The notes under the pieces: model-generated
Databases searched by the model: none
Seen by the model: the letters and a program-made list of their open reading frames with translations, nothing else
Told to the model about the DNA's origin: nothing
In this document: piece after piece, positions 1 to 5,063 of the stretch
Layout: every line of letters begins with the position of its first letter
Position numbering within the stretch: the stretch's first letter is position 1
From: Patulibacter sp040675535
GTDB lineage: Bacteria; Actinomycetota; Thermoleophilia; Solirubrobacterales; Solirubrobacteraceae
DNA: 5,276 bases
Reading direction: 5' to 3'
Assembly (NCBI RefSeq): GCF_040675535.1
Contig: NZ_JBFAPC010000249.1
Location: 1-5,276 of the forward strand
Program-made: the position numbers and the translations under genes

Positions 1-988
1 ACGCCGCCCCGTGGTACCCCACGGACTGCACGCGCGGGGGGGGGACCCGCGGGGGGCCGCCCGCCCCCCCCACCCGGCCGGCGCGCTGGGCCTCGCCGTG
101 CGCGCCGGCGCCGATTCCGGACGGCTCCAGCGCCGCGAGCAGCTCGGCGCGGGAGGCGCGCTCGTCGGCGGCCGCGACCCCGAGGGCGCGCCGCGCGCCG
201 GGGGACAGGCGCTCGAGGTCGTCGCGGAAGACCCGCTCGACGACCTGCGACGGGCGCTGCGGGGTGGCGTCGGCGGCGTGGTCGCGCTCCGGGTCGGCGG
301 CCAGCGAGCGGCCGAGCTCGACCAGCGCGAGGGGGAACCCGCGGGAGGCGTCGGCGATCCGGCGGCAGGCGGGGTCGGAGACCGCGTCGCCGGCGGCGGA
401 CCGGGCGAGCGCGCGGGCGTCGTCGTCGCCGAGGCCGTCGAGGGCCAGCTCCTCGAGGCCGCGGTCGCCGAGCCCGCGGTCGGGGGTCGGGCGGGCCGAG
501 ACCACGACGGCGACGCCCTCGGCGTGCAGGCGCCGGACGACGAAGAGCAGGGTGTCCAGCGACCCGGCGTCGACCCAGTGCGCGTCGTCGAGGACGACGA
601 GGACCGCGCCGTGGCGCTCGGCCGTGGCGCTCAGGAACGCCAGCAGGGCCGCGGCAACCGCGAACGCGTCGGGGGCGGGGCCGGCGTCGATCCCGAGCGC
701 GATCTCGAGCGCCCGGCGGTGGTGCTCGGGCAGGTCGTGGCGGAGCCCGAGGACGGGGGACAGGAGCTCGTGCAGGCCCGCGAACGGCACGTCGGACTCG
801 GCCTCGATCCCGCGGGCGCCGAGCACCGCGACGCCGCGCCGGCGGCCGAGCTCGACGGCCTCGCGCACCAGGGCGGTCTTGCCGATGCCGGCCGGGCCGC
901 GGACGAGCAGCGCGCCGCTGCGGCCGGCGACCGCGTCGCCGACGAGGGCCTCGAGGCGCTCGCGCTCGGCCCCGCGGCCGATCAGCAC
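1..988 (-). CDS. LuxR-type transcriptional regulator, ATP-binding (STAND/AAA) N-terminal part; truncated by window edge
   Basis: This frame stays open from a GTG at 988 to the left edge and gives 329 residues with no stop. Residues 3-5 read IGR, the usual opening of the large ATP-binding LuxR regulators. A Walker A loop, GPAGIGKT, is at 31-38 and a Walker B strand, VLVVLDD, at 129-135, followed by HWVD. A VVVSARP strand is at 161-167, and GFPLALVEL at 217-225 matches the family's G-N-P-L-A-L-L-E-L motif. These proteins are usually about 900 residues and end in a LuxR helix-turn-helix, which would lie outside the window, so the DNA-binding part is inferred. The GTG was chosen because GGAG lies six bases upstream (998-995) and no in-frame ATG, GTG or TTG precedes it in the next 150 bases. 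The protein is probably a cytoplasmic ATP-dependent regulator; its ligand and targets cannot be read. Residues from about 293 on look degraded (see findings). Confidence 0.85.
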   Translation of the reverse strand, partial: MLIGRGAERERLEALVGDAVAGRSGALLVRGPAGIGKTALVREAVELGRRRGVAVLGARGIEAESDVPFAGLHELLSPVLGLRHDLPEHHRRALEIALGIDAGPAPDAFAVAAALLAFLSATAERHGAVLVVLDDAHWVDAGSLDTLLFVVRRLHAEGVAVVVSARPTPDRGLGDRGLEELALDGLGDDDARALARSAAGDAVSDPACRRIADASRGFPLALVELGRSLAADPERDHAADATPQRPSQVVERVFRDDLERLSPGARRALGVAAADERASRAELLAALEPSGIGAGAHGEAQRAGRVGGAGGPPRVPPPRVQSVGYHGAA

Positions 989-994
989 GACGTG

Positions 995-998
995 CTCC
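995..998 (-). promoter_or_regulatory. Ribosome binding site GGAG that decides the LuxR-type start
   Basis: GGAG is followed by six bases and then GTG at 988-986 on the minus strand. It selects this GTG over the nearby ATG at 1011, which is out of frame and stops after nine codons. Confidence 0.6.
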
Positions 999-1009
999 GC
1001 ATCGAAGAC

Positions 1010-1037
1010 ATCGTACGCCGGGGGTCGGGTGGCGCAA
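1010..1037 (-). promoter_or_regulatory. Candidate sigma-70-type promoter of the LuxR-type gene
   Basis: On the minus strand, TTGCGC (1037-1032) and TACGAT (1015-1010) are separated by 16 bases. Transcription would start near 1003, leaving a leader of about 15 bases that contains the GGAG ribosome site and the GTG at 988. The -10 matches the consensus at four of six positions and the -35 at three, in a region less GC-rich than its surroundings. The match to gene layout is good, but the call rests on short motifs only. Confidence 0.4.
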
Positions 1038-1060
1038 GGCCGCTGGGGATGCGCCCCACC

Positions 1061-1105
1061 CGGGCCCGGGTGACGCGGCCCCGGGTGACGCGGGCTCGCG
1101 TGGGC
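1061..1105. repeat. 15-bp tandem repeat, about three copies
   Basis: Units start at 1061, 1076 and 1091. The first two share a perfect 14-base core, CCCGGGTGACGCGG, at 1065-1078 and 1080-1093. The third is diverged. The array lies in the 197-bp gap between the exported-protein stop (1186) and the LuxR-type start (988), upstream of that gene's candidate -35. Confidence 0.6.
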
Positions 1106-1136
1106 CGGACGCGGCGGGCGCGGCGCTGCGTGGGAC

Positions 1137-1175
1137 GGGCCCCGCTCCCGCCGCTCGTGCGCGGCGGGACGGCCC
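1137..1175 (-). terminator. Candidate hairpin terminator after the exported-protein gene
   Basis: TCCCGCCGC (1146-1154) pairs perfectly with GCGGCGGGA (1161-1169) around a six-base loop. An outer GGGCC/GGCCC stem (1137-1141 with 1171-1175) sits across a small unpaired bulge. The hairpin begins about 10 bases past the minus-strand stop at 1186, where a terminator belongs. No T-tract follows, which is common in very GC-rich actinobacteria but makes the terminator role an inference. Confidence 0.45.
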
Positions 1176-1185
1176 GGTCTGCGGT

Positions 1186-2298
1186 TCAGCGCCGGAACGT
1201 GAGTCGGAGGTCCAGGACGGTGCGGCCCTCGGTGTCCTCGGCCGGCTGTTGCTGCTGCTCGGGGTTCGGGTAGACCACGACGGTCTTCACCCGCACGGTC
1301 CGCGAGCCCTTGCGGGCCTTCAGGAGCTGCTTCAGCGGCAGCGGCGCGCGCGACTCGATCAGGCTCCCGCCCCACTCGCCGCGTCCCTGGGTGATCGCGA
1401 TGTCCGCGTCGCCCTGATCGTGGTCGGCGCAGGTCGCGGGCAGCGAGTGGGAGCGGTCCTCGCCGGGCCAGTCCTGGGCCCCGCGCAGGAGCGCCCACCC
1501 GGGCTTCAGGGCCTTCAGGGGGTTCTGGACCATCGGGTCGCCCGCGTCGTAGACCTCCTTGCGGGACGTCCCGAACCGCAGCCGCACCGCGCCGGTCGCC
1601 TTGCAGGAGCGGGATCCCTGCACGTTCTCGTTCTTCCCCTGCCCGCCGCCGGAGCCCCCGCCCGGGCAGCCGGAGATGTCGGCGTAGCGTCGGTCGAAGT
1701 CGCGGCGCAGCTCCGCGGCGGCGGGCACCGTGACGACGGCGCCGGAGAAGCTCGGCGTCCCGTCCTTCGCGACCCGCACCTTCAGGGTGCCCGGCTTCGC
1801 CTTGGTCGTCCCGAACGTGATCGTCTGCTCGCCCGATTCCTCCTCGGGCCAGTCGCAGCTCGGCGCCTGGCGCTTGACGTACTTCCACGTCGTGGTCTGC
1901 GTGCCCTCGACCGCGACGCGGAAGGTCGTGGCCTTCGGGGCGGCGGTGGCGGGGGCCGCGGCGGCGAGGGCGGCGGTCGCGGCGGCGAAGACCGTCGCCG
2001 CCGTCGCGACGCGGTGGCGGGGCGGCGCGGCCGGGGACACGTCGGTGCCCAGGCGGGAGGGCGCGGATGGGACTGAGGCGAGCGCGACGGTGCGGGAGGC
2101 CGCGGAGGATGCAGAAGGGGGCGGGACCACGGTGGAGGCAGAGGCGTGCGGGATGGTGCGGGAGGCCGCGGAGGAGGGCAAGGAGGGCGCGACCGCGCGG
2201 GAGACCACGGACGAGGCAGCGGCCGGCGGAACGGCGCAGGAGGCCACGGACGAGGCGGAGGCCGGCGGAACGGCGGGTGAGCGGCGAGGGACGAGCAC
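1186..2298 (-). CDS. Uncharacterised exported protein with Ser/Ala/Pro-rich repeat N-terminus
   Basis: Read from a GTG at 2298 this gives 370 residues, ending in TGA at 1188-1186. Residues 11-84 are a degenerate 13-residue repeat rich in Ser, Ala and Pro. Residues 94-120 then look like a signal peptide: an RHR basic patch, a hydrophobic alanine stretch (97-115), and an Ala-X-Ala site near 117-120. The mature part, about 250 residues, opens with TTFRVAVEGTQTTTW and holds four cysteines (SCDW, SGCPGGG, RSCKATG, TCADHD), a glycine-rich linker after the second, and a C-terminus predicted as beta strands (SRTVRVKTVVVYP, RTVLDLRLTFRR). I know no function; such proteins recall secreted lineage-specific families of Thermoleophilia (recollection, not a search). 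The start at 2298 has a GGGAG ribosome site six bases upstream. A GTG at 2040 (residue 87) has no clear site but would put the signal peptide at the N-terminus, so the true start is open. Confidence 0.72.
   Translation of the reverse strand: MLVPRRSPAVPPASASSVASCAVPPAAASSVVSRAVAPSLPSSAASRTIPHASASTVVPPPSASSAASRTVALASVPSAPSRLGTDVSPAAPPRHRVATAATVFAAATAALAAAAPATAAPKATTFRVAVEGTQTTTWKYVKRQAPSCDWPEEESGEQTITFGTTKAKPGTLKVRVAKDGTPSFSGAVVTVPAAAELRRDFDRRYADISGCPGGGSGGGQGKNENVQGSRSCKATGAVRLRFGTSRKEVYDAGDPMVQNPLKALKPGWALLRGAQDWPGEDRSHSLPATCADHDQGDADIAITQGRGEWGGSLIESRAPLPLKQLLKARKGSRTVRVKTVVVYPNPEQQQQPAEDTEGRTVLDLRLTFRR
2047..2268. repeat. Degenerate 39-bp tandem repeat in the 5' end of the exported-protein gene
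   Basis: Six consecutive units are seen when read as minus-strand codons. Residues 11-23 read PPASASSVASCAV and 24-36 PPAAASSVVSRAV, followed by diverged copies at 37-49, a shortened nine-residue copy at 50-58, PPPSASSAASRTV at 59-71, and a weak copy at 72-84. The shortened copy has lost a multiple of three bases, so the frame is kept. The first two units are the most alike. Confidence 0.7.
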
Positions 2299-2304
2299 GG
2301 GGGA

Positions 2305-2309
2305 CTCCC
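2305..2309 (-). promoter_or_regulatory. Ribosome binding site GGGAG supporting the GTG start at 2298
   Basis: On the minus strand GGGAG is followed by six bases and GTG. The alternative start at 2040 has no comparable site, so this motif favours the long form of the exported protein. Confidence 0.5.
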
Positions 2310-2402
2310 GGTCGAAGGGGCGGCGGGCGGGCGCGGGGAACGCCGAACGTCACCGTGCCCGCCCCGGGGCGCCACCGCATCGGGGACCTCCCCGGAGCTG
2401 CG

Positions 2403-2437
2403 CGGCACGGGCGCGGGCCTCCGGGTCCGCCGTGCCG
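2403..2437. repeat. Inverted repeat, 8-bp arms
   Basis: CGGCACGG (2403-2410) and CCGTGCCG (2430-2437) are exact inverse copies around 19 bases. It lies about 105-140 bp upstream of the exported-protein start. Short GC arms like this occur by chance at this composition, so a role is not claimed. Confidence 0.35.
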
Positions 2438-2456
2438 GCCCGCGACGGTGTCGGAC

Positions 2457-2477
2457 CGGGGCCGGGCGCCGGCCCCG
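2457..2477. repeat. Perfect GC hairpin, 9-bp arms and 3-base loop
   Basis: CGGGGCCGG (2457-2465) and CCGGCCCCG (2469-2477) are exact inverse copies around GCG. It is a very stable potential hairpin upstream of the exported-protein gene. It could affect transcription or be a by-product of composition. Confidence 0.45.
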
Positions 2478-2540
2478 TGGACGAACCGCGAACGGCGGCG
2501 GACCGAAGACGGGCGCCCGCCCCCGGACCGCGGACGGCGC

Positions 2541-2581
2541 CGGTCGGCGGTCGGCGGTCGGCGGTCGGCGGTCGGCGGTCG
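2541..2581. repeat. 7-bp tandem repeat (TCGGCGG), five full copies
   Basis: Five uninterrupted TCGGCGG units occupy 2544-2578, with partial units on both sides (2541-2543 and 2579-2581). The copies are identical. A pure heptamer array can change copy number by replication slippage. It lies about 245-280 bp upstream of the GTG at 2298 and is not inside any supported gene. Confidence 0.9.
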
Positions 2582-2643
2582 CCCGGCGGCACCCGACGTC
2601 ACGCGCACCGGGACCAGTCGCGCTCCGCGACGCCATGTCCTGA

Positions 2644-2661
2644 GTGAATGGATCCATTCAC
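2644..2661. promoter_or_regulatory. 18-bp perfect palindrome, candidate operator
   Basis: GTGAATGGATCCATTCAC equals its own reverse complement over all 18 bases. It is only 44% GC in DNA that is otherwise about 75-80% GC. Half-sites of the form TGAATG...CATTCA are known for some TetR-family repressors, for example Bacillus subtilis FadR, whose operator has the same arms with a wider centre. No repressor gene is in the window. The nearest downstream start on either strand is the exported-protein GTG, about 346 bp away on the minus strand. The regulator and target are therefore unknown. Confidence 0.5.
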
Positions 2662-2804
2662 CAGCGAGATGACGCGTCCCGGGAGGCGCGATCCGGGCGC
2701 GCGATCGCCGCGGCACGAGCCGCCCCGATCGTCCGGAGCGCCCCAGTCCCTCCGCATCACCCCGGCCGGGTCCTCCCGGCGCCGCGGGCCGCTGCGCCCG
2801 CGGT

Positions 2805-2855
2805 CGGACCGACGCGGACACGTGCCGCCCCGCGGCACGTACGTGCGTCGGTCCG
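2805..2855. repeat. Large imperfect inverted repeat downstream of kup
   Basis: Arms of 24 bp at 2805-2828 and 2832-2855 flank a 3-base loop. The outer 11 bp (CGGACCGACGC / GCGTCGGTCCG) and inner 9 bp (ACGTGCCGC / GCGGCACGT) pair exactly, with a 4-base mismatch between them. On the kup transcript the hairpin would start 130 bases past the stop, so it could act as a late terminator or mRNA-stabilising structure. No T-tract follows. Confidence 0.55.
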
Positions 2856-2892
2856 CCGGGTCGTCGGAGTGACGCGGATACGTGCGTCGGTC
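2811..2892. repeat. Dispersed direct repeats related to the hairpin arms
   Basis: ACGTGCGTCGGTC occurs exactly at 2841-2853 and 2880-2892, 39 bases apart. GACGCGGACACGTGC (2811-2825) recurs with one change at 2871-2885, 60 bases apart. The second site is thus a composite of both arms of the neighbouring hairpin, which suggests local duplication. Confidence 0.6.
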
Positions 2893-2896
2893 GGCC

Positions 2897-3024
2897 CCCT
2901 TCAGAACGCGATCCGCGACCCCATCGTCACGACCCGCTCCCTTCAGAACGCGATCCGCGACCCCATCGTCACGACCCGCTCCCTTCAGAACGCGATCCGC
3001 GACCCCATCGTCACGACCCGCTCC
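2897..3024. repeat. 42-bp perfect tandem triplication of the kup 3' end including its stop codon
   Basis: The sequence is exactly periodic at 42 bp from 2897 to 3024. Units are 2899-2940, 2941-2982 and 2983-3024. The unit at 2983-3024 encodes the Kup C-terminus ERVVTMGSRIAF followed by TGA. The other two copies lie past the stop and each repeats the same codons and TGA in the same frame, because 42 is a multiple of three. No base differs among the three copies. Confidence 0.97.
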
Positions 3025-4907
3025 GTCGGCAGGCGGAAGTAGTCCGCCGGGCTCGCCGCGTTGCGGGCCATGGCGACGAAGAGGGCCTTGCGCCAGCGCG
3101 CCATTCCGGGCGAGCGGTCGGGGACGATCGTGATCTGGGAGAGGAACCAGGTCGCGTGGTACGGGTTGAAGTCGACCTCCAGGCCGCCCGGGGTCCGGCG
3201 GGCGAGCGCCAGGGCCTCGGGGACGTCCGGCCGGTCGAGGTAGCCGAAGCGCAGGGTCACGTGGCTGTAGCCGTCGTGGTCGTAGCCCAGGTGGTCGAAG
3301 ACGATCCGGTCGGCGCCGGGGACGTGCGGGACGGTCAGCGTCTGCACGGTCACGATCACGACCTCCTCGTGGATCGCGTGGATCCGGTCCACGGCGACGC
3401 GGAGCGCCAGCGGCGTCGTGTCGCGCGACGGGTTGAGGTAGATCCCGACGCCCGGCAGGCGCTTGACGGGCGGCACGAGGGCGTGCATCCGGTCGACGAA
3501 CTCCTGCAGCGGGCCCTCGGCCTGCACGCGCGCGGCGGTCACCTCGCCCCGGCCGCGGTCCCAGGTGGTCAGCAGGACGAAGACGATCGCCCCGATCAGC
3601 AGCGGGAACCAGCCGCCGTGCAGGATCTTCGTCGCGTTGGCGGCGAGGAACAGCAGGTCGACGGTGACGAAGCCGACCACGCCGGCGACGACCATCCAGA
3701 CCGGCTTGCGCCACAGCGCGCGCACGACGACGAGGAACAGGATCGAGTCGATCAGGAGCGTGCCGGTGACCGCGATCCCGTAGGCGGTCGCGAGCTTCGC
3801 GGAGGACCCGAAGCCGATCACGAGCCCGAGCACCGCGACGAACAGCCCCCAGTTGACCGCCGGGACGTAGACCTGGCCGATCTCGTCCTCCGAGGTGTGG
3901 CGGATCGAGAGCCGCGGCAGGAACCCGAGCTGCACCGCCTGCCGGGTGACGGAGAACGCCCCCGAGATGACGGCCTGCGACGCGATCAGGGTCGCGAGCG
4001 TCGCCAGGACGACCATCGGGATCTGCGCCCAGTCGGGGATCAGCAGGTAGAAGGGGCTCGAGATCGCCGACGGCTGGTCGAGGATGAGGGAGCCCTGCCC
4101 CATGTAGTTGATCATCAGGGCCGGGAAGACGACGAGGAACCACGCGCGGCTGATCGGCTTGCGCCCGAAGTGGCCCATGTCGGCGTAGAGCGCCTCGGCG
4201 CCGGTGACCGTCAGCACGACGGAGCCCAGCGAGATGAACGCGATCCCGGGGTGCGAGGTGAAGAACTCGACCGCGTAGGACGGCGACAGCGCGCGCAGGA
4301 TGTCCGGGTGGTGGACGAGCCGGCCGAGCCCCGCGACGGCGAGCACCAGGAACCAGAGGACCATGACCGGCCCGAAGACCTTGCCGATGATCTCCGTGCC
4401 GAAGCGCTGGATCGCGAACAGCCCGGTCAGGACGGCGATCGTGAACGGGAGGACGAAGTCCTTCAGGCCCGGGGCGGCGATCTCGATGCCCTCGACGGCC
4501 GAGAGGACGGAGATCGCAGGCGTGATCATCCCGTCGCCGTAGAAGAGCGCGACGCCGAAGAGCCCGGCCGCGATCAACGCGGCCTTCACCCATGGTCGCT
4601 GGATCCCGGCGCGCCGGACGGCCGCGACGAGGGCCATGATGCCGCCCTCGCCGTGGTTGTCCGCCCGCATGATGAACGTGACGAACTTGATCGAGACGAT
4701 CAGCGTCACCGACCAGACGACGAGCGAGATGATCCCGTAGACGTCCCCCTGGGTCGGCTTGACCGCCCCGTCGTCCGCGGCGAAGACCGCCTGCAGGGCG
4801 TAGAGCGGGCTCGTGCCGATGTCGCCGAAGACGACGCCGAGCGCGCCGAGGGTCAGCGCCGCCTGGCCGGCGTGCGGCCGGGGCGCTGGAACGCGGGGAG
4901 CGGGCAT
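2985..4907 (-). CDS. kup: Low-affinity potassium uptake protein, Kup/HAK/KT family
   Basis: A complete 640-residue membrane protein that in this family brings K+ into the cell with protons. Family signatures are clear: GVVFGDIGTSPLYAL at 24-38 in the first membrane helix, DNHGEGGIMAL at 83-93, and YGDGMITPAISVLSAVEG at 123-140. About twelve hydrophobic helices run to residue ~460 (FPLLIGAIVFVLLTTW near the end), followed by a soluble C-terminal domain of about 180 residues with HVTLRFGY and ATWFLSQITIV motifs. Length is normal (E. coli Kup has 622 residues). The ATG at 4907 leaves a short 20-residue tail before the first motif. It has no Shine-Dalgarno sequence but a TACAGT box just upstream, so the mRNA may be leaderless. 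The gene ends in TGA at 2987-2985, inside a triplicated 42-bp repeat. A 792-codon overlapping frame on the same strand is a composition artefact. Confidence 0.97.
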   Translation of the reverse strand: MPAPRVPAPRPHAGQAALTLGALGVVFGDIGTSPLYALQAVFAADDGAVKPTQGDVYGIISLVVWSVTLIVSIKFVTFIMRADNHGEGGIMALVAAVRRAGIQRPWVKAALIAAGLFGVALFYGDGMITPAISVLSAVEGIEIAAPGLKDFVLPFTIAVLTGLFAIQRFGTEIIGKVFGPVMVLWFLVLAVAGLGRLVHHPDILRALSPSYAVEFFTSHPGIAFISLGSVVLTVTGAEALYADMGHFGRKPISRAWFLVVFPALMINYMGQGSLILDQPSAISSPFYLLIPDWAQIPMVVLATLATLIASQAVISGAFSVTRQAVQLGFLPRLSIRHTSEDEIGQVYVPAVNWGLFVAVLGLVIGFGSSAKLATAYGIAVTGTLLIDSILFLVVVRALWRKPVWMVVAGVVGFVTVDLLFLAANATKILHGGWFPLLIGAIVFVLLTTWDRGRGEVTAARVQAEGPLQEFVDRMHALVPPVKRLPGVGIYLNPSRDTTPLALRVAVDRIHAIHEEVVIVTVQTLTVPHVPGADRIVFDHLGYDHDGYSHVTLRFGYLDRPDVPEALALARRTPGGLEVDFNPYHATWFLSQITIVPDRSPGMARWRKALFVAMARNAASPADYFRLPTERVVTMGSRIAF

Positions 4908-4916
4908 CGCGGGCGG

Positions 4917-4922
4917 ACTGTA
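4917..4922 (-). promoter_or_regulatory. Candidate -10 box of kup, implying a leaderless mRNA
   Basis: TACAGT fits the TAnnnT pattern, and only nine bases lie between it and the ATG at 4907. Transcription from it would begin one to three bases before the ATG. This explains why no ribosome binding site is visible. I found no good -35 at normal spacing; TTCACG at 4948-4943 is 20 bases away. Confidence 0.35.
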
Positions 4923-4948
4923 CGCACCGCGGCGGCCGTCGCCGTGAA

Positions 4949-4978
4949 CGTGGCGCGACGCCAGGCGTCGGGGCCACG
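4949..4978. promoter_or_regulatory. Inverted repeat between the upstream gene and kup
   Basis: CGACGCC-A-GGCGTCG (4956-4970) is a perfect 7-bp dyad, extended by CGTGGC (4949-4954) pairing with GCCACG (4973-4978) across a one- versus two-base offset. It lies 42-71 bp upstream of the kup ATG and 75-104 bp past the stop of the preceding gene. It could be an operator near the kup promoter or the terminator of the preceding gene. The tight centre suits a dimeric DNA-binding site, but either reading is possible. Confidence 0.45.
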
Positions 4979-5024
4979 GCGGGCGCCGCGGCCGAACCGC
5001 CCCGGGCGACGGCCCCGGAGGACG

Positions 5025-5063
5025 CGTCGGAGCCCGGCGTCGGAGCCCGGCGTCAGAGCCCGG
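5025..5063. repeat. 13-bp tandem repeat, three copies, overlapping a stop codon
   Basis: CGTCGGAGCCCGG is present at 5025-5037 and 5038-5050, and with one change (G to A at 5055) at 5051-5063. The changed copy contains the TGA that ends the rightmost gene, plus its last codons. The two identical copies lie just past the stop. Confidence 0.9.

Larger units (their letters stand above)
2299..2984. other. Gene-free, repeat-rich intergenic region
   Basis: About 690 bp separate the kup stop from the exported-protein start. Open frames exist in several registers only because stop codons are rare at this GC; their products are Arg/Pro/Ala-rich low-complexity strings without domain signatures. The stretch holds a 7-bp array, an 18-bp AT-rich palindrome, several hairpins, related direct repeats, and two extra copies of the kup 3' end. 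No tRNA, rRNA or recognisable transposase was seen. The promoter of the exported-protein gene should lie here, but I could not pick a convincing -10 or -35. Confidence 0.7.

Noticed and set aside
982..1011. Nine-codon leader ORF (ATG 1011 to TGA 982) overlapping the LuxR-type start
   Set aside because: It overlaps the GTG start in another frame and could in principle couple translation, but its ATG overlaps the proposed -10 box, so it would not be on the mRNA. It is most likely chance.
11..1273. 420-codon plus-strand open frame across the left region
   Set aside because: It is the antisense of the LuxR-type ATPase. The minus strand has Walker A and B and family motifs in order, while the plus product is low-complexity Gly/Ala/Arg/Glu.
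1730..2647. Plus-strand frame with LEA-like repeats (EATDEAEAGG, REAAEEGKEG)
   Set aside because: The charged repeat is the complement of the 39-bp array. The rest of the frame is antisense to a protein with a signal peptide and beta-rich domain. No ribosome site supports it, so the resemblance to stress-protein repeats is probably accidental.
2644..2661. Engineered linker, because the palindrome centre is a BamHI site (GGATCC)
   Set aside because: No vector, primer or second cloning site is visible and both flanks look like normal high-GC genomic DNA.
2648..2872. Short frames starting ATG-GAT-CCA on both strands at the palindrome
   Set aside because: The shared MDPFT start is a consequence of the palindrome containing ATG on both strands. 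The products are Arg/Pro-rich and lack a ribosome site.
2897..3024. Possible CRISPR array, because of three regular repeats
   Set aside because: The 42-bp units are directly adjacent with no spacers, and one is coding sequence of kup.
2599..4977. 792-codon open frame on the minus strand, longer than kup itself
   Set aside because: It overlaps kup in another register and encodes an Arg/Pro/Gly/Ala-rich string without domains. Kup in the adjacent frame has full family motifs and membrane helices. The long frame follows from scarce stop codons at this GC.
4908..5052. c-di-AMP (ydaO-type) or other riboswitch ahead of kup
   Set aside because: Potassium transporter genes can carry such riboswitches, but the gap is only 145 bp, holds no recognisable conserved core, and a leaderless start would leave no room for one.
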